NCBI GenBank assembly: GCA_022447605.1 | Contig: JAKVBG010000003.1 | Location: 1 to 64,000, forward strand | Length of the DNA: 64,000 bases | Reading direction: 5' to 3' | From: Mariniblastus sp. | GTDB taxonomy: Bacteria > Planctomycetota > Planctomycetia > Pirellulales > Pirellulaceae | Shown here: positions 44,231 to 54,724 of the stretch, piece after piece | Numbering within the stretch: the stretch's first letter is position 1 | Layout: each line of letters begins with the position of its first letter | Notes under the pieces: model-generated | Told to the model about the DNA's origin: nothing | Databases searched by the model: none | What the model saw: the letters and a program-made list of their open reading frames with translations, nothing else | Made by a program: the position numbers and the translations under genes

Positions 44231-44983
44231 ATGAAAATTGATAGTTCCGATCGCTTGCAGCCAACCCATCGGCCTGACCGACAACCGGTTGGCCATCAAC
44301 GATGGCGACAACTCTGTTTTGTTCACTGGCGCGTGCCCGCGGAAACTCTCCAACCGCTGATTCCCGCGCCGCTCGAAATCGATACCTATGAGGGGGACGC
44401 CTGGCTGGGCCTGGTGCCGTTCTTTATGTCCCACGTACGACCGTGGTGGTCACCCTCGGTCCCCTGGATTTCCAATTTTTGTGAGACAAACCTGAGAACG
44501 TACGTTCATCACCGGGGGCAACAACCGGGTGTCTGGTTCTTCAGCCTTGATGCCGCCCGCCTACTGCCCGTGCTGGTGGCGCGCCAGGTCTGGAAGTTGA
44601 ATTATTACTGGGCCAAGATGAAAATCGACCGCCAACAAGACTTGATCCGGTACACCAGCCGACGATTTTCCCAGCGAAACCAGGCAGCCGTCAATCTCTC
44701 GGTCGAAATCGATCCTGCGCCGCTCACGCCACCTTCGAGTGGCTACGAAACCTCGCTGGAATTTTTTCTGGCCGAGCGATATCTGCTTTATACCGAGTCG
44801 GCCCGGGGAATGCTGCGAGGCCAGGTTCACCACCACCCCTACCCTCTGAAACGTGCCCGCATCGAAACCATGCAGGAGTCGCTCAGCGCGGCAGCCGGGT
44901 GTCCCAGAACCGCTGCGCCAGATCACGTCCTGTTCTCCGAGGGAGTCGATGTCGAGATCTTTCCCCTCAGCCGGGTCGATTGA
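44231..44983 (+). CDS. DUF2071 (YqjF-type) protein
   Basis: 250 residues. The family blocks are present: RWRQLCFVHWRVPAETLQPLIPAPLEIDTYEGDAWLGLVPFFM, then SNFCETNLRTYVHHRGQQPGVWFFSLDAARLLPVLVAR, and the end with HHHPYPLKRA. DUF2071 proteins are uncharacterised beyond the fold; the L-P-x-x-L-x-x-D-x-x-x-G-x-A-W-x-x-x-x-P-F motif is their hallmark. Cytoplasmic, no signal. It is convergent with PEP carboxykinase. Confidence 0.92.
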   Translation: MKIDSSDRLQPTHRPDRQPVGHQRWRQLCFVHWRVPAETLQPLIPAPLEIDTYEGDAWLGLVPFFMSHVRPWWSPSVPWISNFCETNLRTYVHHRGQQPGVWFFSLDAARLLPVLVARQVWKLNYYWAKMKIDRQQDLIRYTSRRFSQRNQAAVNLSVEIDPAPLTPPSSGYETSLEFFLAERYLLYTESARGMLRGQVHHHPYPLKRARIETMQESLSAAAGCPRTAAPDHVLFSEGVDVEIFPLSRVD

Positions 44984-45020
44984 ACGGCCATGCACCCCTG
45001 CGCTCGCCAGCTACCCGCAG

Positions 45021-46598
45021 CTAGATTTTCGGACCCGCCTCCATGACGGCCTCGTCCACGCCTTCAGCGTACTTCTGGAAGTTATCGGCAAATAGACCTG
45101 CCAGCTTCCTGGCCGCCTCTTCAAATTCACCCGCATCGGACCAGGTGTTACTGGGCGTCAGTAATTCCGACGGTACACCGGGACACTCCGTGATCACGTT
45201 CAACCCGAACACAGGGTCCGTGATGGTTGGTGCGTCGACCAGCGCGCCGGAATGGACCGCATCAATAATCGCGCGGGTATAGGAGAGCTTCATTCGCGAA
45301 CCGATTCCATAGGGACCGCCTGTCCAGCCGGTATTGACCAACCAGACCTGAGCATCATGCTGGCGAATTCGATCCGCCAGGAGCGTGGCGTATTTACCTG
45401 GGTGCCAGACCAGGAACGGACCCCCGAAACAGGGGGAGAACGTCGCCTCGGGTTCACTCACCCCGACCTCGGTCCCGGCAATCTTCGCCGTATAACCGCT
45501 GATGAAATGGTACATCGCCTGTTCAGACGTTAAGCGGCTGATGGGCGGTAATACCCCAAACGCATCACAGGTCAGGAAGATCACGTCATCCGGGTGGTCG
45601 GCCAGGCAGGGGATTTTTGCATTCTGGATGAACTCAATCGGGTAAGCACCCCGCGTATTTTGAGTCAGCGAGTCATCACTAAAGTCCACACTATGATCAT
45701 CGGTGTCGTAAACCACGTTTTCCAACACGGCACCAAACCGCAACGCCTGGAAAATGTCCGGTTCAGCTTCCGACGTCAGATCAATCGCCTTGGCATAGCA
45801 GCCTCCCTCGATATTGAAGATGCCGTTTTTCGACCAACAGTGCTCATCATCCCCGATCAAGTACCGCTTGGGATCGGCCGAGAGGGTCGTTTTCCCGGTC
45901 CCGGACAAACCGAACAACACGGAAGATCGCCCGTTCGCCTGGTCGGCGGTTGCCGAGCAGTGCATCGACAGGACCTCCTGCTTCGGCATGAAATAGTTCA
46001 TCAGCGTAAACACGCCTTTCTTCATTTCACCCGCGTACTCGGTACCCAGGATCACCATTTCCCGCGCCTCGAGATGGACATCGACACTGGTCTTGGACGT
46101 CATGCCGGTCGTGTGTCGATTGGCCGGGAATTGACCCGCATTGAAAATCACGGCATCGGGTTCACCGAATTCGGCCAACTCTTCGCGCGTCGGTCGGATC
46201 AACATCGTATGCATGAACAGGGCGTGGTACGGCCGGGTACAGACGACTCGGACCTTGGCCCGGTAGTCGGTGTCCCAACCGGCAAACGCATCGACTACGT
46301 AAAGCCGGTCACGGGTGTTGAGGTAATCGATGGCCCGTTCCCGGTTGACCAGAAACGTCGCTTCGTCAATTTCGATATTGACCGATCCCCACCAGACATC
46401 CTCCGCAGATTCAGGGTGGCGGACCACGCGCTTATCCTTGGGGGAACGCCCCGTCTTCGAACCGGAGTAGGCAATCAAGGCACCCGAGTTGGCAATCGCA
46501 GTCCCTTTTTCCGTCTGGATCGCCTCCTGATAAAGCACGGCGGGTGGCAAGTTGCGCCGAATGTCTTCGACTTGGATTCCGTAACAGGCAAGATTCAT
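45021..46598 (-). CDS. pckA: Phosphoenolpyruvate carboxykinase (ATP)
   Basis: 525 residues, standard length. The ATP P-loop is GLSGTGKTT at 230-238, the metal/substrate segment GDDEHCW follows, and FNIEGGCYAK plus RTRGAYPIEFI-like (NTRGAYPIEFI) are present. The N-terminal motif SGSKTGRSPKDKR is characteristic of ATP-type PckA. It converts oxaloacetate and ATP to PEP, CO2 and ADP in gluconeogenesis, consistent with growth on amino acids or organic acids. Cytoplasmic. It lies downstream of the patatin gene on the same strand, 108 bases apart. Confidence 0.98.
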   Translation of the reverse strand: MNLACYGIQVEDIRRNLPPAVLYQEAIQTEKGTAIANSGALIAYSGSKTGRSPKDKRVVRHPESAEDVWWGSVNIEIDEATFLVNRERAIDYLNTRDRLYVVDAFAGWDTDYRAKVRVVCTRPYHALFMHTMLIRPTREELAEFGEPDAVIFNAGQFPANRHTTGMTSKTSVDVHLEAREMVILGTEYAGEMKKGVFTLMNYFMPKQEVLSMHCSATADQANGRSSVLFGLSGTGKTTLSADPKRYLIGDDEHCWSKNGIFNIEGGCYAKAIDLTSEAEPDIFQALRFGAVLENVVYDTDDHSVDFSDDSLTQNTRGAYPIEFIQNAKIPCLADHPDDVIFLTCDAFGVLPPISRLTSEQAMYHFISGYTAKIAGTEVGVSEPEATFSPCFGGPFLVWHPGKYATLLADRIRQHDAQVWLVNTGWTGGPYGIGSRMKLSYTRAIIDAVHSGALVDAPTITDPVFGLNVITECPGVPSELLTPSNTWSDAGEFEEAARKLAGLFADNFQKYAEGVDEAVMEAGPKI

Positions 46599-46706
46599 GA
46601 TCGCAGATTTCCTTGACCCAGGCTCTCTTTCGTTGGACGGGCTTCTCTTCCGTTGCAGTCTAAATGAGTCGCCACCGCTTGGACAGGGGAAAATGCCCGG
46701 CTCCGG

Positions 46707-48569
46707 TCAGGGCGAGGGATACAAACGATCGTCCAGATGGCTCAGCATCTCCTTGATCTGCTGGATGGAATTCAGGGCCGTTTCCTCGCCCACCGCCGAA
46801 AGTTGGTCGGTCTTGGCAAACTCCGTCAGCTGGAAATCGGAGACATCTGGCTCAATCACGATATCGGCCGGCTGAACACCGATCGAGTTCATGTTCACGC
46901 TCTGGACCAGGTAGCTTCGCAATACCGTTTGCAGGGTCGAGGCCCTTTTCATTTTTGCCGTCGGTGTGTCGGGCCGGTTTTGGGCGAATTCGTGTTGCAT
47001 CCTGGTCGTCACACTGACGGCAATCACGAAATTACATCCCCGCGAGACAAGGACATCAGCGGGAACGTTGTTGATCAAACCACCGTCGACCAATGCCTGG
47101 CCCTCCCGGTTGATGGGCGGCGCGAGAACTGGCAGGTTAATACTCTCAATGATTCCATGAACCGCATCCCCTTCATCCCGTACGACGGTTTGCCCCGTCA
47201 CCAGGTCAACCGTAACCGAATGAACCGGCAAAGGCAGTTGCTCCAAGCGCTTGTCACCCAGGTATTTCCGTAGCATCGGGTCGAATTGGCCCGTCCTGTA
47301 TTTGTACAGCAGGTACCAGTGTTCCCCACGGGGAAGATGCCGGAAGAACCAGGAGGGTCGCAAATCATTGACAAACCGGTCCACGGCGTAATCGACTGCC
47401 ATACCGGACCCGTAGACCGTCCCCGTCATCGCCCCTGCGCTGGTCCCCGCGATCCTGTCGATCACAATGCCGTTCTGTTCCAGCGCCTTGAGTACGCCCA
47501 GGTGCGCCATGCCGCGGGCCGCTCCTCCCCCCAGGGCGACGCCGATCTGAACCCCGCGCAGGAACTGGACCAACCGCTGGACGCCTTGACTCAATAACTT
47601 TCCCTGCTCCGGCAACAGTTCGGATCGACAGATCTTGAAGTCACGAGCTACCAGGGCCCGCAGTTCGGTGGCCAGGGGTGCGCCTTCACCATCCAGCAAC
47701 CAGACCAGGTTGATCTTGTTTCGCCAGCCGGGCGACCGGTCAAGCAACTTCTGCAAGACGGGAACCGAGGCCTGCCAATTCTCTGCTGTCACACACCAGA
47801 AAACCTGCTCACACACTTCGACCAGGTTCCCGGCGCGGCGGGGATCGTACGACGTGGCCAGCTCGCAGACAACCCGCTGGGAATCGGTGGACCAGTTGCC
47901 GATCAGGCGGCGAATCTCTTCCGGACCGAGTTGGTCTTCCCCTTCGGCTGGCGCGACCCGCATCCTGACATCCGCCACTGGCCGCCGATCTCGGTCATCG
48001 GTCAGCAAGCAGGGAGCTTCTCCCAGTGAATGCAGTCGCCCCAGCAACTGCGTGGTCAGCTGGCGTGTTTCCGGTGATGCATGGAAGAGGGCAATCATGT
48101 GGGGGCGAACGGGCGAACGGTCCTGGAAAAGATTCCTCTTGATGGCCGTCGCCAGGATCCGCAGCCAGTTCAACCGGAATTGATCATACTTCTTGGTCAA
48201 TTCCAGACACCTCTCGTAATCGAAACGGAGCAAGGTCGATGGATCGGCCGCCACACAATCGATCGGCATCGATTCGCCGATGGCGGCCGAAAGGCCTCCA
48301 TATTGACCACCCGCGATCTGGTAACGGGTCAACAGGACTTTCCCTTGCACGTCATAGACATCCTGCTTCAGTCGACCGTGGACAATCAGGAAAACAACCG
48401 TCATCGGTTGATCCCGCCGATGAATCGGTTGGCCCGGTTCGGCCACAACCACCTCGGCGGCGGCGGCAATCTCACGACACGCCTCCTCGCTCAAGCCATG
48501 GGAAACGGGGTGGGTTTTCAACAGCAAATAGGGGTCTCGGTTCAATTTACCGCTCGGGACAAAAAGCAA
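46707..48569 (-). CDS. Cyclic-nucleotide-binding / patatin-like phospholipase
   Basis: 620 residues. An N-terminal cNMP-binding-like domain (about 15-145; VVVAEPGQPIHRRDQPMTVVFLIVHGRLKQD) is followed by a linker region (155-330; resembles the Walker-like middle domain seen in NTE-type proteins, but without a clear P-loop). The patatin domain has GGGAARG at 347-353, nucleophile Ser377 in GTSAG and catalytic Asp495 in DGG. It probably hydrolyses membrane phospholipids and may be switched by a cyclic nucleotide; the binding-pocket residues are not clear. The only plausible start is TTG 48569, since the frame is closed just upstream. Confidence 0.9.
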   Translation of the reverse strand: MLFVPSGKLNRDPYLLLKTHPVSHGLSEEACREIAAAAEVVVAEPGQPIHRRDQPMTVVFLIVHGRLKQDVYDVQGKVLLTRYQIAGGQYGGLSAAIGESMPIDCVAADPSTLLRFDYERCLELTKKYDQFRLNWLRILATAIKRNLFQDRSPVRPHMIALFHASPETRQLTTQLLGRLHSLGEAPCLLTDDRDRRPVADVRMRVAPAEGEDQLGPEEIRRLIGNWSTDSQRVVCELATSYDPRRAGNLVEVCEQVFWCVTAENWQASVPVLQKLLDRSPGWRNKINLVWLLDGEGAPLATELRALVARDFKICRSELLPEQGKLLSQGVQRLVQFLRGVQIGVALGGGAARGMAHLGVLKALEQNGIVIDRIAGTSAGAMTGTVYGSGMAVDYAVDRFVNDLRPSWFFRHLPRGEHWYLLYKYRTGQFDPMLRKYLGDKRLEQLPLPVHSVTVDLVTGQTVVRDEGDAVHGIIESINLPVLAPPINREGQALVDGGLINNVPADVLVSRGCNFVIAVSVTTRMQHEFAQNRPDTPTAKMKRASTLQTVLRSYLVQSVNMNSIGVQPADIVIEPDVSDFQLTEFAKTDQLSAVGEETALNSIQQIKEMLSHLDDRLYPSP

Positions 48570-48792
48570 CGGGCCACAGCCGGGGAATTCACCCTGATAC
48601 CTGGGCCTGACGGTTCGTTGCCAGCCAACAGGAAGACGGGTGACGCAAAGATCTCAGCTGCTAGAATAGGGGAAATCTACCAAATCCAGGACGATCGGCA
48701 AATTGCCCAACCCGGATGACCATCGGTCCGTTAGCGGGCCAACAGAGAATCCGATGAACTGTATCCAAACCGTAATTCGACAAGGTGCTGTT

Positions 48793-50259
48793 ATGAAATC
48801 GATCTGTTTTGCTCTGGGACTCTCCTTGCTGTTGGGCAACAGTTTTCTGCGGGCTCAGGAAACCAACGAACCAGCCACGCCGAGCCCGGCAGCCGCCGAC
48901 ACCGAAATTCAGAAGATCATCCAGATTGGCACAACGGACAACCAGGTCCAGGTGCACCTCGATTACCTGACCAACCGGATCGGGGCACGGCTGACCGGCT
49001 CGGAGGGGATGCAGGCTGCCTGTGAATGGGCGCGGGGTCGGTTTGAAGAGATGGGCCTAAGCAACTGTCGACTGGAAAAATGGGGTGAATTCCCGGTCGG
49101 TTTTGAACGGGGCCCCTCGTCCGGCGTCATGCTGGAACCGAAGCCGATGAAACTCGAATTCGGAACCAATGCCTGGACGGCAGGGACGCGAGGGCGAGTG
49201 CCCGGCATGGCGGTGATGGCGCCCAAGACAATGAAAGAGCTCGAGTCAATGCGCGAATCCCTGGACGGTGCCTATGTCCTGACGCCACCCCGTCGGCGCG
49301 GTCGACGCGGGCGAAGGGAACCCCCCGCAGGGAATGAAGACGGAGCGAAACTGCCCTCGATCGAGGAAACTCGTCAGGTCCGCGAAGAACTGATGAAATG
49401 CAAGATTGCCGGCATCGTGCAATCGACATCCGACGAACGGATCCTGACCGGCGGGCGTTACGACATCTCAATGGATGACCTGCCCACCATTCCAGTCATC
49501 AATCTACTGAAAACACAGTGGGATGAAATTCGCGACTTGATCGAAGAGGGGGAGAAGGTCGAGTTGGCTTTCGATATTCGCAACCACTTCCGCCGCGGGC
49601 CGATCCCGCTGTCGAACGTGATCGCGGAGATCCCGGGTAGTGAGTTTCCCAATGAGTACGTTGTTGTCGGTGGGCATATTGATTCCTGGGACGGGGCGAC
49701 CGGAGCCACCGACAATGCCTCGGGCTGTGCCACGACGCTGGAAGCCGCCCGGATCCTGATGGCGGCCGGAATCCAACCGAAGCGGACGATCCGTTTCATG
49801 CTTTGGTCCGGCGAAGAACAGGGACTGCTCGGTTCGAAAGCCTGGGTCCAACAGAACCCGAAACAGGCGCAGAACATTTCAGCCGTGTTTGTGCATGATG
49901 GCGGCACGAACTATGTCTCGGGCATCACCTGTACCGCGGCAATGCAACCTGATTTTGAACAGATTTTCGCCGACGTGATGCAACTGGACGAACGTACGCC
50001 ATTTGCCATTTCCACCATCGACACAATGCGGCCTCGGGGTGGGAGTGACCATGTTCCTTTCATTGCCGCCGGGATCCCGGGATTTTTCTGGAACCAGAGC
50101 GGGCGAGCCACCTACCGAACGACGCACCACACCCAGTACGACACATTTGAAACGGTCGTACCGGAATACCAGAAACACTCGGCCCTGGTGATTGCCGTGG
50201 GGGCCTTGGGGACGGCCAACCTGGATCATCTTCTGCCCCGGGATGGGATTCAGAACTGA
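48793..50259 (+). CDS. Secreted M28 family zinc aminopeptidase-like protein
   Basis: 488 residues with a signal peptide (MKSICFALGLSLLLGNSFLRAQ). A PA-like insert may lie at about 150-270 (an arginine-rich loop, RRRGRRGRREPP, is unusual). The M28 metal site is VVVGGHIDSWD with the H and D, then TDNASGCATTLEAARIL with D, and the catalytic Glu-Glu in WSGEEQGLLGS; the last ligands are in MRPRGGSDHVPF and THHTQYDT. AAGGTG precedes ATG 48793. It would cleave N-terminal residues of peptides outside the cell. Divergent from the patatin gene. Confidence 0.92.
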   Translation: MKSICFALGLSLLLGNSFLRAQETNEPATPSPAAADTEIQKIIQIGTTDNQVQVHLDYLTNRIGARLTGSEGMQAACEWARGRFEEMGLSNCRLEKWGEFPVGFERGPSSGVMLEPKPMKLEFGTNAWTAGTRGRVPGMAVMAPKTMKELESMRESLDGAYVLTPPRRRGRRGRREPPAGNEDGAKLPSIEETRQVREELMKCKIAGIVQSTSDERILTGGRYDISMDDLPTIPVINLLKTQWDEIRDLIEEGEKVELAFDIRNHFRRGPIPLSNVIAEIPGSEFPNEYVVVGGHIDSWDGATGATDNASGCATTLEAARILMAAGIQPKRTIRFMLWSGEEQGLLGSKAWVQQNPKQAQNISAVFVHDGGTNYVSGITCTAAMQPDFEQIFADVMQLDERTPFAISTIDTMRPRGGSDHVPFIAAGIPGFFWNQSGRATYRTTHHTQYDTFETVVPEYQKHSALVIAVGALGTANLDHLLPRDGIQN

Positions 50260-50526
50260 GCCCGGGACGATGGACGAAATGACCAACAAAATCCGGGTCA
50301 AGATTTGTACCGAGCCTTTTCTAGTGGGGGCGAGAGAGGCGTTTTTGCCTAAATTTGCTGGCAAAATCCGGAAGCTGCGGTCCCCGCAAAGTCCATAATT
50401 GCGTAACCTGAAGCGAGTGAAGCGGAGAATCACGGCCAACCGATTGAACCGACCACGAGCTACCGCGTAACAATAGCCGGCCCGCTCCGTTTCGACATCC
50501 CCAACCCCAGTCAACAAGTCGCTTCC

Positions 50527-52413
50527 GTGCAGCCAGATTTGCCCCATCCAGAAACCGCACGTCGACTCACGGCAACCGGTCTCCCAACCCAGCCCGGACT
50601 GGCGAACCGGCGCGCAACGGCCTGGCTGTTGGTTTGCCTGCTGACCTGCTTGATCGCGCTCGGCTGCTCTGGAGAAAAACAGGAAACCGGGTCGGTTCCC
50701 ACCAGCGGCGTCCCGGCAGAAAAAACGCCCCAGGATATTCCATCGGACACCAATTTTGACCAGCTGGCCGATGTCGAGTCGTTCGAGCAGGCAGCCTCCG
50801 GCCAGCTGAAAAAAATCACTCAGTGGATCGAATCGGGCCGGGGTGATTCAGCCTTGATCACTTCGATCGCCTCCGAAAACTATCAAGCCGCCAACATCGA
50901 CCCGGGCAAATTGACGACCCTGAGGGACACCGGCTTCCGGATTCAGACCCTGCCCAAGAAGTCTACCGGCAGCCCGGACCTGGCCGCAGAATCGGACGTG
51001 AGTACGTCACTGGCTACCACCTGGAACCAGTTGCTCGGACCGCTGGACGATCCCTCGGGCCAACAACCGGCCGAGCAACGGGTCAAGTTCAAAATCACGC
51101 GCGTAGAAATCGACGACCCACCGGCACAAACCTCGACGATCGTTTCGGTCTTTGCCAGGTATGACAATGGCACCAGTGCCGAGGTGAATGCCACGTTGCA
51201 GATTGCCTGGCAACTGGAAGCTGACAACAAGAAGCCTTTGATCCAGTCCGTCACCATCGACGATTTCGAGACAGCCCGGCTGGAGGCGTCCGAGGGAATC
51301 ACCTTTACCGACCGGACGCTCGACCTGATCGACCGTGACCCGGCTCTCGTGAACCAGCTTTCCCATGGAACGGAGTACTGGATATCGCGACTGATGCAAG
51401 GAGACTATGCCGGGCATTTCGGCCTGGCGGTCGGCGACATCAATGGCGACGGTCGTGATGACATCTACGTTTGCCAGCCTGCCGGCCTGCCGAATCGTCT
51501 GCTGGTCCAACAGGACGATGGCCGAGTCCTGGATCAATCCGCAGACGCCGGGTTGGACATCCTGGATCAAACCCGCAGTGCCCTGTTTTTTGACATGGAT
51601 AACGATGGGGATCAGGACCTGCTCGTCGCGGCGGCATCCTTCCTGCTGCTATATGAAAACGAGGGAAAATCGAGACTGAAACTGCGGGAGAAACTGTTTG
51701 AAGCCCGCAGCGCCTACTCCCTCTCGGCCGCCGATTTTGACAACGACGGCGATCTCGATATCCACGCCTGTGGTTACGCCGCGTTTTTTGGCGCAGGGCC
51801 CTTCCCGTTCGCTTATCCGTTTCACGATGCGAATAACGGCGGCCGAAATGTCTTGTACAAAAACGATGGAAAAGGAAACTTCCGGGATGTCACCGACTCG
51901 GTCGGACTGGATGAGAACAACAGTCGGTTTTCCATGGCGTCGGCCTGGGAGGACTACGATCTGGATGGTGACCTCGACCTGTACGTGGCCAACGATTTTG
52001 GCCGGAATTCACTCTATCAAAACGACGACGGCCAATTCCGGAACGTCGCCCGGGAGCAACAGGTCGAGGACCAGTCATTCGGGATGTCGGTCGACTGGTC
52101 CGACATCAACCGGGACGGGCAACCCGACCTGTACGTTTCGAACATGTTCTCATCGGCCGGCAACCGTGTCAGTTTTCAAAGCGGTTACATGAGCCGGCAA
52201 CCGGAACTGCAGTCACGCATGCAGTACATGGCACGGGGCAATTCCCTGTTCCTCGGTGGAAAGGACCAGTTCGACGACATCAGCATCCCCTCCAACACCT
52301 GGATGGGCCGCTGGGCCTGGAGCTCGAAATTTGTCGACTTCGACAACGACGGCTGGGACGACGTCGTGGTTGCCAATGGCTACCTGACCCGCCAGGTACC
52401 GGATGATTTGTGA
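50527..52413 (+). CDS. FG-GAP/VCBS-repeat lipoprotein, N-terminal fragment ending at in-frame TGA
   Basis: 628 residues to TGA 52411-52413. GTG start; lipobox-like LIALGCSG. The body carries six calcium-binding FG-GAP loops of the D-x-x-x-D-G type (DINGDGRDD, DMDNDGDQD, DFDNDGDLD, DYDLDGDLD, DINRDGQPD, DFDNDGWDD), the propeller core of CRTAC1/ASPIC-UnbV proteins. The reading frame continues without shift beyond the stop: the next codons give TVFWRQV, which matches the conserved FFWRQV segment following such propellers. The fragment ends with VPDDL. So this is the first half of a gene spanning to 54693. Confidence 0.85.
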   Translation: MQPDLPHPETARRLTATGLPTQPGLANRRATAWLLVCLLTCLIALGCSGEKQETGSVPTSGVPAEKTPQDIPSDTNFDQLADVESFEQAASGQLKKITQWIESGRGDSALITSIASENYQAANIDPGKLTTLRDTGFRIQTLPKKSTGSPDLAAESDVSTSLATTWNQLLGPLDDPSGQQPAEQRVKFKITRVEIDDPPAQTSTIVSVFARYDNGTSAEVNATLQIAWQLEADNKKPLIQSVTIDDFETARLEASEGITFTDRTLDLIDRDPALVNQLSHGTEYWISRLMQGDYAGHFGLAVGDINGDGRDDIYVCQPAGLPNRLLVQQDDGRVLDQSADAGLDILDQTRSALFFDMDNDGDQDLLVAAASFLLLYENEGKSRLKLREKLFEARSAYSLSAADFDNDGDLDIHACGYAAFFGAGPFPFAYPFHDANNGGRNVLYKNDGKGNFRDVTDSVGLDENNSRFSMASAWEDYDLDGDLDLYVANDFGRNSLYQNDDGQFRNVAREQQVEDQSFGMSVDWSDINRDGQPDLYVSNMFSSAGNRVSFQSGYMSRQPELQSRMQYMARGNSLFLGGKDQFDDISIPSNTWMGRWAWSSKFVDFDNDGWDDVVVANGYLTRQVPDDL

Positions 52414-52434
52414 ACCGTATTCTGGCGGCAAGTC

Positions 52435-54693
52435 TTGCCGCGTACCACCGAAGAACGGGATAACGAATCGGCTGTGGAACAGATGCGACAGTCGTACAGC
52501 CAGTTCATCGACCAGATCAAGCAGGGAAATTCATTCAGTGGCAAGGAACGAAATTGTGCCTTCTTGAATCTGGGGAACTCACAGTTCGCCAATGTGTCGA
52601 GCGTGTCGGGCCTCGATTTTATCGACGATGCGCGTGGATTGGCCGTTACGGATTGGGACCTGGATGGGGATGTCGATCTGATTTTCGCGAACCGGACCGC
52701 ACCCCAACTTCGATTCATGCAGAATGACTATCCGGGTGACCACGGATTTGTCTCGTTTCAACTCGTCGGCGACGCGTCCAACCGGGATGGCATCGGCGCC
52801 CGGGTGACGGTCACGTCGGGTAACGGGAGTTCGATGACCAAGATGCTGCGGGCAGGCTCCGGCTTTCTGAGCCAGTCAAGCAAGCGCATGACCTTCGGAT
52901 TGGGATCGAGCCGTCAGGAGAAGATCACGGTGCGAGTCGATTGGCCGTCGGGTCAGGTGCAGACTTTTCAGGACGTTGATCCTGATCACCATTACCGGAT
53001 AACCGAATCCAGGGACCAGCTGGAAGTCGTCGATCGCAAAACCCAGAATACCGCCACGCTGTCGCCAGGCGCGCTGCCCAACACGGGGAACCCGGGCACC
53101 CTGTCGGCTGTCTGCTACCCGCGGATGAAATTCCCGGTCACGCCAGTCGCCCGTGACAACCAATCTCCTCAGCCGCTGACGTTCAGCGCTCGCTATACAC
53201 TGATCAACCTGTGGGCCAGCTGGTGCAACCCCTGCCTGTCGGAATTGAAGGAGTTTGCCGAGCAGTACGACGAGTTGCAACAACTGGGCCTGGAGATCGT
53301 TGCCTTGAGCACCGATGGGGCCGATGGTAAATCGACCACCGTGGCTGACGCGGCCCGCGCGGCTGCCAAGCTGCAATTGCCGTTCCAGTGGGGCAGTATC
53401 AATCGCGCCTGGCTGGACAAGCTGACCTTGCTGCGGGGCGAACTGTTCGGCTTGCGACAACCGTTCCCGATGCCGACCAGCATTCTGGTGGACCAAAATG
53501 GCGACATGCGCGCCTTTTACCTCGGCGTGGTCGACCCCGAAGCATTGAAACGAGACCTGCAGCAACTCGACCGGAAGGATGACGAGATCCGCAACCGTCT
53601 GACCTCGTTGACCGGTCATTGGATCGCCGTTCCGCGTACGATCGACTACCTGAAATTCGCCACCCTGTTTAAAGACAACGGATATCCCGAGGATGCGGCC
53701 CAATACGACCGGTTGGCCGGGGGCCAAAAGGCGCGGCAGTATTACAACCAAGCCCTCCAATCGATGGAGGCGAACCAGATGCAAACAGCCGAATCCCAAC
53801 TGCGTGAAGCGATCAAGTTGGATGATTCCTTTGCCCCAGCCCACCTGGTATTGGGCAACTTGCTGATTCAGCTGGCCAGTCGCTCCCCGGCTGCCAACCA
53901 AAAGCAGGTACTCGATATGGGCTTGCGGGAATATCGGAAAACGCGTGAACTCGATCCCGAAAATTTTGACGCGCTGGTCGGCCTGGGAAACGTGATGATC
54001 CAACTACGGCAGCCGGCCCAGGCGGTGGAACCGCTGGAGACGGCCCTGCGGGTCAAACCGGATGCCTGGCAGGTCCGTGTCCTGCTGGGCCGCCTGTTGA
54101 TCAACCAGAAACAGATGCAACAGGGAGTGGCTCAACTGGAACGGGCGATGCAATCTTCCCCTGAAAACAGTGAGGTGGCCGCAGCCTATGGCTCTGCGCT
54201 AATGGAGACGGCACAATACGAGAAGGCCCTCGCTGTCTTGCGGATAGCCGCCGACAACCAGTCGGACGATCCGCGCATTTCCCGGTTGTTGGCCGACAGT
54301 CTGATGACCACTGGGGATTTCAAGTCAGCCAGCCTGCGATACTCATTGGCCTTGGCGAACAACCCTCGCGATGTCAATTCGATGTTGCGGTTGTCCTGGA
54401 TCATGGCCACGGCACCCGATCCCAACTTGCAGGATCCGCAGATGGCCCTGCGTTACTCGCAACAGGCCGTATCGGCCGGTTCCAACGGCCCGGCGGCCCG
54501 ACAGGCGTTGGCCGCAGCCCTGGCCGCCGGTGGCCAGTTCCCCCAGGCAATGCAACAACAGGCCGCCGCCATGCAAATGATCCCCCGCCAGTCACCCCAC
54601 TTTTCAGCAGCCAACCGCCGCCTGCAACTCTACCGTGACGGCAAACCATATCAACAATCCAAGAACGATCCGGTGCCATTTTTTGCCAAGTGA
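52435..54693 (+). pseudogene. C-terminal part of the same gene: ASPIC/UnbV, thioredoxin-like and TPR domains
   Basis: 752 codons in the same frame as 50527-52413, separated only by the TGA at 52411-52413. The last FG-GAP loop (DWDLDGDVD) and the ASPIC/UnbV domain (RDGIGARVTVTSG, FLSQSSKRMTFGLGS, ITVRVDWPSG) come first. A TlpA/thioredoxin-like domain with a WCNPC active site follows near residue 265, then five or more TPR units from about 430 (YNQALQSMEANQMQTAESQLREAI, VALLGRLLINQ-like). No good start codon with a ribosome site is found at its beginning (TTG 52435 or ATG 52483), so separate translation looks unlikely. Either a nonsense mutation, an assembly error or readthrough. Confidence 0.8.
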
Positions 54694-54724
54694 CAGCCTG
54701 GAAGTGACTCCACTCTTTCAGGGC

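Noticed and set aside
45594..46616. Plus-strand frame of 340 codons opposite pckA
   Set aside because: pckA is certain; the opposite frame is a shadow.
52411..52413. Selenocysteine or tryptophan decoding of TGA
   Set aside because: Other genes here use TGA as an ordinary stop, and no SECIS-like element was recognised, so nonsense mutation or error is preferred.
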